From NCBI GenBank assembly GCA_965240325.2, contig OZ251225.1, forward strand, positions 4,049,910 through 4,113,909: 64,000 nt of DNA. The letters are read 5' to 3'. The stretch is from Rebecca billardiae RCC1528 (lineage: Eukaryota > Haptophyta). The notes beneath the pieces are model-generated. The model ran no database searches. It was not told the DNA's origin and saw only the letters and a list, made by a program, of their open reading frames with translations. The translations under genes were made by a program, and so were the position numbers. Below, piece by piece: positions 55,916-64,000 of this stretch (positions are counted from its first letter, which is position 1; the number at the start of each line of letters is the position of its first letter).

Positions 55916-56684
55916 GCAGATGCGGCAGAGACGTGGCGCCCGATGCGTTAGGCACCTTTGCGATGCAGCTTGGGCTTCCTAGGCTTCGCGCAGGAACGCT
56001 TGCCCTTGCCCACGGTGAGCACAGCCGTCGCCATTGCTGCGCGCGGCGAGCGCGGTCCCGCGCGGCCGTCACGGGCGCAGCCGCAGCAAGTTAGTCTGAT
56101 GCAAATTCCCGGTCACCCATGCAAAAGTAAGCGTTCCCGCTGCGCATGTGCGTGCATCACGAGTAACCCGCCGCCTGAATAACAACTCCGCGCCCCTCCA
56201 TACACTTCCTGCATCCCCGCGCGCAGCGGCGTGCGGGCGGGCGCGAATTCGCACCGTGTTACGAACAGACCTAGCAAAGTAGATCGGTGTGGCGCGTCGG
56301 GACGCGGAGCGGGTGCGGGGCAGGCGGGGGATAGGTTGGGGAACACCCGCGATTAGAGCACCGGTGGCGCAGCGGCGACGTGGACGCCGCCACACGCGCA
56401 CGCACGGCGCGCGCTCGCACCGCGAGTCGAACGTCCGCTCGCCAAGCCCTGCGACGGCGTCCGTGCGACGCCGAGCGACGAACGCTCTCGGGATTTGGCC
56501 CGGACCACCAGATTCAGCCGTTAACGGCCGAAAACTCATTTGTTGGAGTTTCCTTAACGGCCGCTTTAAAAAAGAAATCGTTGCTGTGTCTGGTATCTCG
56601 CCGCGTGGCTCCGCCCTGCCCGGCGTGTGCCTCGCCTCCTCGCTGCCGATCTGGATGGCGCAGGCGCTTCGAGGACGGCTAGAC

Positions 56685-57780
56685 ATATATATATATATAT
56701 ATATATATGAGTGTATTCGAGTGTGTGCCGCCTATATACACTTGCTGCTGGGTCATCCGCATACGGAATACGGCGGCGCCGAGACGGCTTAGCATGATAG
56801 ATGCCACTCGGCTCCGGCCCACCCAGCCGGAGCTCACTCATCAATCAGTACTAGCGCCGCCCCCGAACCCGCCGGCTCGGGCGACTACACGTCACACGCG
56901 CCGCCTCAGCCCGAGCACGAGCGCGAGGCGTGGCGCCGGCTCGGTCCGGGAGGGCACGAGCTGCACTGCGCGCGACGAGTGGCTCGCGTGCGGTGCCAGC
57001 GGACGAGTCGTCGGCCCGTTTGCGTGTCTCTTTTGACCAATACCCGCACGGGCCGGGTGAGTGCGCGGCCGCGCGGTGGCCCCTGCCGCCAGGACGATCA
57101 CAGAGACACGGAGCAGTGCCAGACGGGCACGCGGGCTACGCTCGAGTGAACGTGTATCCCCGTGCGGCCGTGCCGAAGTGCGCGATGCGACGCTGCTCTC
57201 GCGCTGGGGCTCTTGCATCGAGCCCAGGTCTGGCAGTCGGCACGGCGACCGATGGGCCGCCGCCACGGCCGTGCGGATCTACTGTCGTGCCCTTTCGCGG
57301 CGTCGCGGGTCTGCTTGGCGCGCGCGCATGGCGTCGCCATCTCGCCCGGCACGCAGCACCCTTCCCTTCCCGACCACGCCGCGCACGGCGCGCGGTCGGT
57401 TGCGGCGCGGGCGAGCGGTTGGCCGCTCGAGGCGGCGCGCGCGTGCGCGCTGCCCCGAGCCGAGGCGAAGGAGGCGTGGTGCAAGACGCGCGGCGCAGAA
57501 GGGTGCCGGGTGCTCGCCCGCAACAGCCCGTCCGCCCGCGCCGGCTCCGCGGGCGCATCCGCGCCCGTAGTGCGCGGAGCACTCGCCGACCATGTGTGGG
57601 GGCCGATCCGGCCGGACATTCGCCTGGCATTCGCCGGCGATCGAATTGATTTGCCGCGCTGCTTCTTGCCGAGCCCCCTCGCCCAGCAAATGACCGGCGG
57701 TATTATTTTGATCAAAGGAATTTGATTCGGGACCGTACACTAGCAGGCCGTTACGGGCTAGGTCAGTGTTGGATGGCGTC
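56685..57780. other. Intergenic, starts with (AT)n; no gene supported
   Basis: An AT run of ~24 bp (56684-56708) is the target flank of the third element. The remainder is GC-rich with chance open frames. Position 57779 is where the long minus-strand satellite frame ends. Confidence 0.45.
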
Positions 57781-58780
57781 AATCACGCTTGGCAAGGACG
57801 CGCACCTCAAGACCGCCGCCCGCCGGTGCGTCACGCGAGGCCCGGCCTGATCGCGCGGATGGCGCCGCGCGCCGCGGCGGGCGAAGCGTTCGATCGCGCG
57901 AGGGGGAGAGCGCCCGTGCCGCCGCGGCGCTCGTGACGCGCGCGCGTGCGGTCCGGCCTTCCCGCACGCCGTCGTGCCTGTCCGCCGTCGTCACCGCCCT
58001 CGCTGCCAGACCCACCCCCGTCGCCGTCGCCGCGGCGCCGCCGAGCTCGAGCCCTCGCTGGCCACTGCGCATGTCGCTGCCGGTCCCGCTCCCGCGTCGC
58101 CGCCCCGCTCCCACCGCAGCCCCACGCCGAGCCCATCTTCCCCTGCCACCGAGTGCGCCGCCCGGCCTGCCGCCTCGCCCGTCGCCTTCGCCGCCGCCGA
58201 GCCCGCCACCGAGCCCACCGAGGCCCGCCGCCCACCCTACCCGCCGCCGAGTCCGTCGCCACCGCCGCCCTCGCCGCCCAGCTCGGCCAGCCCGTCGCGC
58301 AGCCCGCGCCATCGCCCTCGCCACCACCATCGCCACCGCCGAGCCCGTCGCCACGCTCGCCGCCCCCGCTCTTATCGCCGCCCTCGTCGCTGGCGGCGGC
58401 GCCGAGCCCACCGCCATCGCCACCGCCTTCGCCGCCACCGCTGCCGCCCGCCGCCCAGCCCGCCGCCCAGCCCGCCGCCAAGCCTGCCGCCCTCTCCACC
58501 TCTGACCCGGCCGCCGCCGCCGCCGAGCCCACCGCAGAGCCACCGAGTCAGCCGCCGTCCCAGCCGCCTTCCCTCGCCACAGCGCCGGCCGACGAGGGCC
58601 GATTGTGTGGCGCCGCAAGCGGCTGCGCAGCCGCGCCCCGCGCGGCTGCGGCTTTGGGTGCGCCCGTGGGCGCGCCACCGCTGAGCACCGCCTCCGCCGA
58701 GCGCCACCGCCGAGCACCTCCTCGCGGCCGCCCCGCGCTCGAGCCGTGTGCTCCGCGCGCGCCGCGAGTGCAGCCGAGTG
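57781..58780. other. Low-complexity CCGCC/TCGCC region
   Basis: Dominated by CCGCCGAGCCCGCC, TCGCCGCC and CCACCGCC words, giving Pro/Ser/Ala-rich frames on the plus strand and Gly/Arg-rich ones on the minus strand. No gene supported. Confidence 0.6.
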
Positions 58781-61355
58781 CAACTTGCCGAGTGCCGCGC
58801 ACGGTGCCGCGCGCCGCCCAGCGGCGCGTCGAGGCGGCGGACGGCGATCGAATCGCGCTGCGGCAATCGGTCGTACGCGTCGAGGCGCGTGGGCTCCCGC
58901 CGCGCCGAGCTTCCGCGCGGCCGCTCCGCGCTCGAGCCGCTGCGCTCGGCGCGCGCGCACGGGCGCGCGCGCAGCTGCGCGCGCCAACTGACTTGCCAGG
59001 TGGTGCGCGCGGTGCCGCGCGCCGCCCAGCGGCGCCTCGAGTCGGCGGACGGTGCTCGGAACGCGCTGCGGCGATTTGACGTACGTGTCGAGGGACGTGG
59101 GCTCCCGCCGCGCCGAGCTTCTGCGCGGCCGCTCCGCGCTCGAGCCGCTGGGCTCGGCGCGCGCGCACGGGCGCGCGCGCAGCTGCGCGCGCACTCGAGC
59201 GAGGCTGCAGACTTGCCAACTGGTGCGCGCGGTGCCGCGCGCCGCCCAGCGGCGCCTCGAGTCGGCGAACGGTGCTGGAAACGCGCTGCGGCGATTTGAC
59301 GTACGCGTCGAGGGACGTGGGCTCCCGCCGCGCCGAGCTTCCGCGCGGCCGCTCCGCGCTCGAGCCGCTGGGTTCGGCGCGCGCGCACGGGCGCGCGCGC
59401 AGCTGCGCGCGCACTCGAGGCTGCAGACTTGCCGGGCGGTGCGCGCGGTGCCGCACGCCGCCCAGCGGCGCCTCGAGTCGGCGGACGGTGCTCGGAACGC
59501 GCTGCGGCAATTTGACGTACGCGTCGAGGGACGTGGGCTCCCGCCGCGCCGAGCTTCCGCGCGGCCGCTCCGCGCTCGAGCCGCTGGGCTCGGCGCGCGC
59601 GCACGGGCGCGCGCGCAGCTGCGCGCACTAGGCTGCAGACTTGGCAACTGGTGCGCGCGGTGCCGCGCGCCGCCCAGCGGCGCGTCGAGGCGGCGAACGG
59701 TGCTGGAAACGCGCTGCGGCAATTTGACGTGCGCGTCGAGGGACGTGGGCTCCCGCCGCGCCGAGCTTCTGCGTGGCCGCTCCGCGCTCGAGCCGCTGGG
59801 CTCGGCGCGCGCGCACGGGCGCGCGCGCAGCTGCGCGCGCACTCGAGGCTGCAGACTTGCCAGGCGGTGCGCGCGGTGCCGCGCGCCGCCCAGCGGCGCC
59901 TCGAGGCCGCGGACGGTGCTGGAAACGCGCTGCGGCGATTTGTCGTACGCGTCGAGGCGCGTGGGCTCCCGCCGCGCCGAGCTTCCGCGCGGCCGCTCCG
60001 CGCTCGAGCCGCTGGGCTCGGCGCGCGCGCACGGGCGCGCGCAGCTGCGCGCGCACTCGAGCGAGGCTGCAGACTGGTGCGCGCGGTGCCGCGCGCCGCC
60101 CAGCGGCGCCTCGAGGCGGCGGACGGTGCTGGAAACGCGCTGCGGCAATTTGACGTACGCCTCGAGGGACGTGGGCTCCCGCCGCGCCGAGCTTCTGCGT
60201 GGCCGCTCCGCGCTCGAGCCACTGGGCTCGGCGCGCGCGCACGGGCGCGCGCGCAGCTGCGCGCGCACTCGAGGCTGCAGACTTGCCGGGCGGTGCGCGC
60301 GGTGCCGCGCGCCGCCCAGCGGCGCGTCGAGGCGGCGAACGGTGCTGGAAACGCGCTGCGGCGATTTGACGTACGCGTCGAGGGACGTGGGCTTCCGCCG
60401 CGCCGAGCTTCCGCGCGGCCGCTCCGCGCTCGAGCCGCTGGGTTCGGCGCGCGCGCACGGGCGCGCGCGCAGCTGCGCGCGCACTCGAGCGAGGCTGCAG
60501 ACTTGCCAACTGGTGCGCGCGGTGCCGCGCGCCGCCCAGCGGCGCGTCGAGGCGGCGAACGGTGCCGGAAACGCGCTGCGGCAATTTGACGTTCGCGTCG
60601 AGGGACGTGGGCTCCCGCCGCGCCGAGCTTCTGCGTGGCCGCTCCGCGCTCGAGCCGCTGGGCTCGGCGCGCGCGCACGGGCGCGCGCGCAGCTGCGCGC
60701 GCACTCGAGACTTGCCGGGCGGTGCGCGCGGTGCCGCGCGCCGCCCAGCGGCGCCTCGAGGCGGCGGACGGTGCCAGAAACGCGCTGCGGCAATTTGACG
60801 TTCGCGTCGAGGGACGTGGGCTCCCGCCGCGCCGAGCTTCTGCGTGGCCGCTCCGCGCTCGAGCCGCTGGGCTCGGCGCGCGCGCACGGGCGCGCGCGCA
60901 ACCGCGCACTCGAGCGAGGCTGCAGACTGGTGCGCGCGGTGCCGCGCGCCGCCCAGCGGCGCCTCGAGTCGGCGGACGGTGCTGGAAACGCGCTGCGGCG
61001 ATTTGTCGTACGCGTCGAGGCGCGTGGGCTCCCGCCGCGCCGAGCTTCCGCGCGGCCGCTCCGCGCTCGAGCAGCTGGGCTCGGCGCGCGCGCACGGGCG
61101 CGCGCGCAGCTGCGCGCGCACTCGAGACTTGCCGGGCGGTGCGCGCGGTGCCGCGCGCCGCCCAGCGGCGCCTCGAGGCGGCGGACGGTGCCGGAAACGC
61201 GCTGCGGCAATTTGACGTACGCGTCGAGTGACGTGGGCTCCCGCCGCGCCGAGCTTCTGCGCGGCCGCTCCGCGCTTGAGCCGCTGCGCTCGGCGCGCGC
61301 GCACGGGCGCGCGCAGCTGCGCGCGCACTCGAGCGAGGCTGCAGACTTGCCAACT
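58781..61355. repeat. Subtelomeric satellite, ~215-bp unit, 12 copies
   Basis: Each unit contains GCGCTGCGGC(A/G)ATTTGACGTACGCGTCGAG, then CGTGGGCTCCCGCCGCGCCG, GCGCGCACGGGCGCGCGCGC and CTCGAGGCTGCAGACTTGCC. The first word occurs near 58856, 59067, 59283, 59498, 59713, 59928, 60140, 60355, 60573, 60784, 60993 and 61199. Length differences come from short deletions (for example GAGCGAGGCTGCAGA present or absent). Long frames are open on both strands because the unit is GC-rich and nearly free of stops. I do not regard them as genes. Confidence 0.95.
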
Positions 61356-61510
61356 GGGTTAGAAGTATGTTTTCTCGAGATTGACCGAGCCAAATTCTCT
61401 CAAAATTGGAGGGCCCCTAGCCCTTGCCATTTCCATGGCAGAGCCCAAGTCTCGTTAAAATCGGTTCGGTCAATCTCGAGAAATTCTCATTTTAGTACCG
61501 GCGACCCTAA
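61356..61510. mobile_element. Fold-back element flanked by telomeric sequence, copy 1
   Basis: Starts GGGTTAGAAGTATG and ends ...GGCGACCCTAACC. TTTCTCGAGATTGACCGAGCC near the left end is the inverse of GGTTCGGTCAATCTCGAGAAA near the right end. The interior includes GGAGGGCCCCTAGCCC and CCATTTCCATGGCAGAG. No ORF. It looks like a small inverted-repeat element sitting in telomeric repeats. Confidence 0.7.
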
Positions 61511-62048
61511 CCACCACCCTAACCCTAACCCTTACCTGCGCCCTAACCCTTACCTGCGCCCTAACCCTTACCTGCGCCCTAACCCTTACCTGCGCCCTAA
61601 CCCTTACCTGCGCCCTAACCCTTACCACGACCCTAACCCTTACCTGCGCCCTAACCCTTACCTGCGCCCTAACCCTTACCTGCGCCCTAACCCTTACCTG
61701 CGCCCTAACCCTTACCTGCGCCCTAACCCTTACCTGCGCCCTAACCCTTACCTGCGCCCTAACCCTTACCACGACCCTAACCCTTACCTGCGCCCTAACC
61801 CTTACCTGCGCCCTAACCCTTACCTGCGCCCTAACCCTTACCTGCGCCCTAACCCTTACCTGCGCCCTAACCCTTACCTGCGCCCTAACCCTTACCTGCG
61901 CCCTAACCCTTACCTGCGCCCTAACCCTTACCACGACCCTAACCCTTACCTGCGCCCTAACCCTTACCACGACCCTAACCCTTACCTGCGCCCTAACCCT
62001 TACCTGCGCCCTAACCCTTACCTGCGCCCTAACCCTCACCCTCACCCT
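61505..62048 (-). repeat. Degenerate telomere array, 18-bp higher-order unit, inverted orientation
   Basis: About 27 units of CCCTAACCCTTACCTGCG, with five units ending CCACGA instead. Read in sixes this is one canonical C-strand telomere hexamer (CCCTAA) plus two altered ones. The orientation is opposite to the terminal TTAGGG array. The end becomes CCCTCACCCTCACCCTCAC. Confidence 0.93.
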
Positions 62049-62630
62049 CACATTGTACATTTGGAATGTAAATTGTACATTTGGGGTGTAGTACATTGTA
62101 CATTCGGAAATGTACATTGTACATTCGGAATGTACATTGTACATTCGGAATGTACATTGTACATTCGGAAATGTACATTCTACATTTGGATACATTGTAA
62201 ATGATACATTTGGAGTGTAGTACACTGTACATTCGGAAATATACATTGTACATTTGGAATGTACATTGTACATTCGAAAATGTACATTGTACATTTTGAA
62301 TGTACTACATTGTACATTCGGATCCATTCGATCATCAGATGTACAGCATGCAATCGAAAAGTGTACGAATGGTACACAGTGTACTGTTGCAATGTACACT
62401 CTGATACTTTCAGATGTATATCAATCAAAAGTTCACAAAGTGTACACATATATGTACATTCAAAATGCACATTCGGATACAGTCATATGTACAACCAAGA
62501 AGTGTACAAAGTGTACAAATGTGTACATTCAAAATGTATACAACAGTGTACATTCATATGTACAATCAATAAGTGTACAAAGTGTACAATGTACCGTCAC
62601 AATCTACATTCGGATACATGCATTCAGATG
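62049..62630. repeat. GTACATT-rich AT-biased tandem repeats
   Basis: Units of TGTACATTGTACATTCGGAA and derivatives. Regular to about 62320, then degenerate with TGTACAAAGTG and GTACAATC words. GTAC palindromes are frequent. This is the only strongly AT-biased long block in the subtelomere. Confidence 0.9.
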
Positions 62631-62674
62631 GGTTAGAAGTATGTTTTCTCGAGATTGACCGAGCCGAATAGGGG
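62631..62674. repeat. Truncated fold-back element, copy 2
   Basis: Only the first ~40 bp of the fold-back element (GGGTTAGAAGTATGTTTTCT then CGAGATTGACCGAGCCGAAT), directly followed by a complete copy that starts again with GGGGTTAGAAG. Confidence 0.8.
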
Positions 62675-62847
62675 TTAGAAGTATGTTTTCTCGAGATTGA
62701 CCGAGCCGAATCCTCTCAAAATTGGAGGGCCCCTAGCCCTTCCCATTTCCATGGCAGAGCCCAAGTCTCGTTGAAATCGGTTCGGTCAATCTCGAGAAAT
62801 TCTCATTTTAGTACCGGCGACCCTAACCACCACCCTAACCCTAACCT
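62675..62847. mobile_element. Fold-back element flanked by telomeric sequence, copy 3
   Basis: Full-length copy closely matching copy 1 (a few base differences such as CCTTCCC for CCTTGCC), again beginning GGGTTAGAAG and ending GGCGACCCTAACCACCACCC. It abuts the terminal telomere through an inverted CCCTAACC-TAGG-TTTAGGG junction. Confidence 0.75.
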
Positions 62848-62850
62848 AGG

Positions 62851-64000
62851 TTTAGGGTTAGGGTTAGGGTTAGGGTTAGGGTTAGGGGTTAGGGTTAGGG
62901 TTAGGGTTAGGGTTAGGGTTAGGGTTAGGGTTAGGGTTAGGGTTAGGGTTAGAGGTTAAGGGTTAGGGTTAGGGTTAGGGTTAGGGTTAGGGTTAGGGTT
63001 AGGGTTAGGGTTAGGGTTAGGGTTAGGGTTAGGGTTAGGGTTAGGGTTAGGGTTAGGGTTAGGGTTAGGGTTAGGGTTAGGGTTAGGGTTAGGGTTAGGG
63101 TTAGGGTTAGGGTTAGGGTTAGGGTTAGGGTTAGGGTTAGGGTTAGGGTTAGGGTTAGGGTTAGGGTTAGGGTTAGGGTTAGGGTTAGGGTTAGGGTTAG
63201 GGTTAGGTAGGGTTAGGGTTAGGGTTAGGGTTAGGGTTAGGGTTAGGGTTAGGGTTAGGGTTAGGGTTAGGGTTAGGGTTAGGGGTTAGGGTTAGGGTTA
63301 GGGTTAGGGTTAGGGGTTAGGGTTAGGGTTAGGGTTAGGGTTAGGGTTAGGGTTAGGGTTAGGGTTAGGGGTTAGGGTTAGGGTTAGGGGTTAGGGTTAG
63401 GGTTAGGGTTAGGGTTAGGGTTAGGGTTAGGGGTTAGGGTTAGGGGTTAGGGTTAGGGTTAGGGTTAGGGTTAGGGGTTAGGGTTAGGGTTAGGGTTAGG
63501 GTAGGGTTAGGGTTAGGGTAGGGGTTGGGTTAGGGGTTAGGGTTAGGTTAGGGGTTAGGGTTAGGGTTAGGGTTAGGGTTAGGGGTTAGGGTTAGGTTGG
63601 GTAGGGTTAGGGAGTTAGGGTAAGGGTTAGGGTTAGGGTTAGGGTTAGGGTTAGGGTTAGGGTTAGGGTTAGGGTTAGGGTTAGGGTTAGGGGTAGGGTT
63701 AGGGTTAGGGTTAGGGTTAGGGTTAGGTTAGGGGTTAGGGTTAGGGTTAGGGTTAGGGTTAGGGTTAGGGTTAGGGTTAGGGTTAGGGTTAGGGGTTAGG
63801 GTTAGGGTTAGGGTTAGGGTTAGGTTAGGGTTAGGGTTAGTTAGGGGTTAGGGTTGTTAGGGTTAGGGTTATGGGTTAGGGTTAGGGTTAGGGTTAGGGT
63901 TAGGGTTAGGGTTAGGGTTAGGGTTAGGGTTAGGGGGTTAGGGTTAGGGTTAGGGTTAGGGGTTAGGGTTAGGGTAGGGTTAGGGTTAGGGTTGGTAGGG
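62851..64000 (+). repeat. Terminal telomere repeat array (TTAGGG)n
   Basis: About 1.15 kb of TTAGGG running to the end of the window, G-rich strand 5'->3' toward the right, as expected at a right chromosome end. The first ~650 bp are nearly perfect. Further out, TTAGGGG, TAGGG and GTTAGTTAGG variants increase. This may be real variant repeats or sequencing error in the outermost part. Confidence 0.97.

Larger units (their letters stand above)
53039..56588. mobile_element. Nested transposon with 34-bp terminal inverted repeats
   Basis: Left end 53039-53072 reads CACAGCAACGACTTCTTTTT then TAAAGCGGCCGTTA. The reverse complement of 56555-56588 is the same with one mismatch. The sequences just inside also share CGGCC and TTTTCG words. 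I could not define a target-site duplication with confidence. The interior holds a degraded minus-strand gene and a large GCC-rich minisatellite. Superfamily unknown. Confidence 0.7.
52236..56684 (+). mobile_element. Third copy of the GTGGGG...GGCTAGAC element, with a nested transposon
   Basis: Starts GTGGGGTTATTGGCACAATA and continues ACTGATTGTCTAAGAGGACG, as in the other copies apart from a small indel. It ends GAGGACGGCTAGAC followed by (AT)n. Beyond the terminal ~40 bp the sequence is unrelated to the other two copies. Both flanks are ATATAT, the same target preference. A second element (53039-56588) with its own inverted repeats lies inside. Confidence 0.65.

Noticed and set aside
57779-61393. 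1204-codon minus-strand frame
   Set aside because: Lies in the 215-bp satellite and the Pro/Ala low-complexity region. Similar-length frames exist on the other strand, and unit-length changes show no frame preservation.
61505-62048. CRISPR-like regular array
   Set aside because: Units are contiguous 18-mers with no unique spacers. It is a telomere-derived tandem repeat in a eukaryote.
59052-62204. 1050-codon plus-strand frame ending in PNPYLR repeats
   Set aside because: The PNPYLR repeats are a translation of the degenerate telomere array, so this is not a protein gene.

Overview
The window is the right end of a chromosome from a GC-rich photosynthetic protist. Its last ~1.15 kb (62851-64000) is an uninterrupted TTAGGG array. 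Two fucoxanthin-chlorophyll a/c-type light-harvesting genes, nucleus-encoded proteins with signal or transit-like leaders, and short GC-rich GT-AG introns (typically GTGCGC...GCAG) point to a red-lineage alga. A haptophyte is my preferred reading; a pelagophyte or similar alga is not excluded.

Layout. 1-14.9 kb is host sequence: a phytanoyl-CoA dioxygenase-like gene, two FCP genes, ribosomal protein eS21, an unrecognised 337-aa protein and a NUMOD3-repeat protein. I derived the intron-exon structures by matching splice sites to reading-frame phase. 14.88-33.5 kb holds two head-to-tail copies of a repetitive element with ends GTGGGGTTATTGG...GGCTAGAC. The second copy is split by an apparently intact 16.0-kb polinton-like virus (PLV) provirus at 16558-32592. 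34.4-39.5 kb returns to host genes: a C2/transmembrane/PH protein divergent from a Maf-family pyrophosphatase, then a leucine-rich-repeat protein. 41.1-46.7 kb carries a large coiled-coil protein with transposase-like features. 46.7-52.2 kb is gene-poor and repeat-rich. 52.2-56.7 kb is a third copy of the GTGGGG element, containing a second transposon with 34-bp inverted repeats and a broken gene. 57.8-62.8 kb is subtelomeric: a proline/alanine low-complexity stretch, a ~215-bp satellite of 12 units, degenerate telomere repeats in inverted orientation, a GTACATT-rich repeat and telomere-associated fold-back elements.

The provirus. Terminal inverted repeats made partly of 10-bp units enclose about 15 open, mostly tightly packed genes: a protein-primed family B DNA polymerase, a GIY-YIG-like nuclease, a small DUF5754-like protein, a three-module LamG-like protein, a class 3 lipase-like protein, double jelly-roll major capsid protein, minor capsid (penton) protein, FtsK/HerA packaging ATPase, and several small orphans including a 37-aa membrane protein. 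Replication, packaging and capsid genes are all uninterrupted. I found no recognisable integrase and no clear target-site duplication. This is the most notable system in the window.

Limits. All family assignments are by eye from motifs. Because the host DNA is so GC-rich, long open frames occur by chance on both strands, and I left most of them out.
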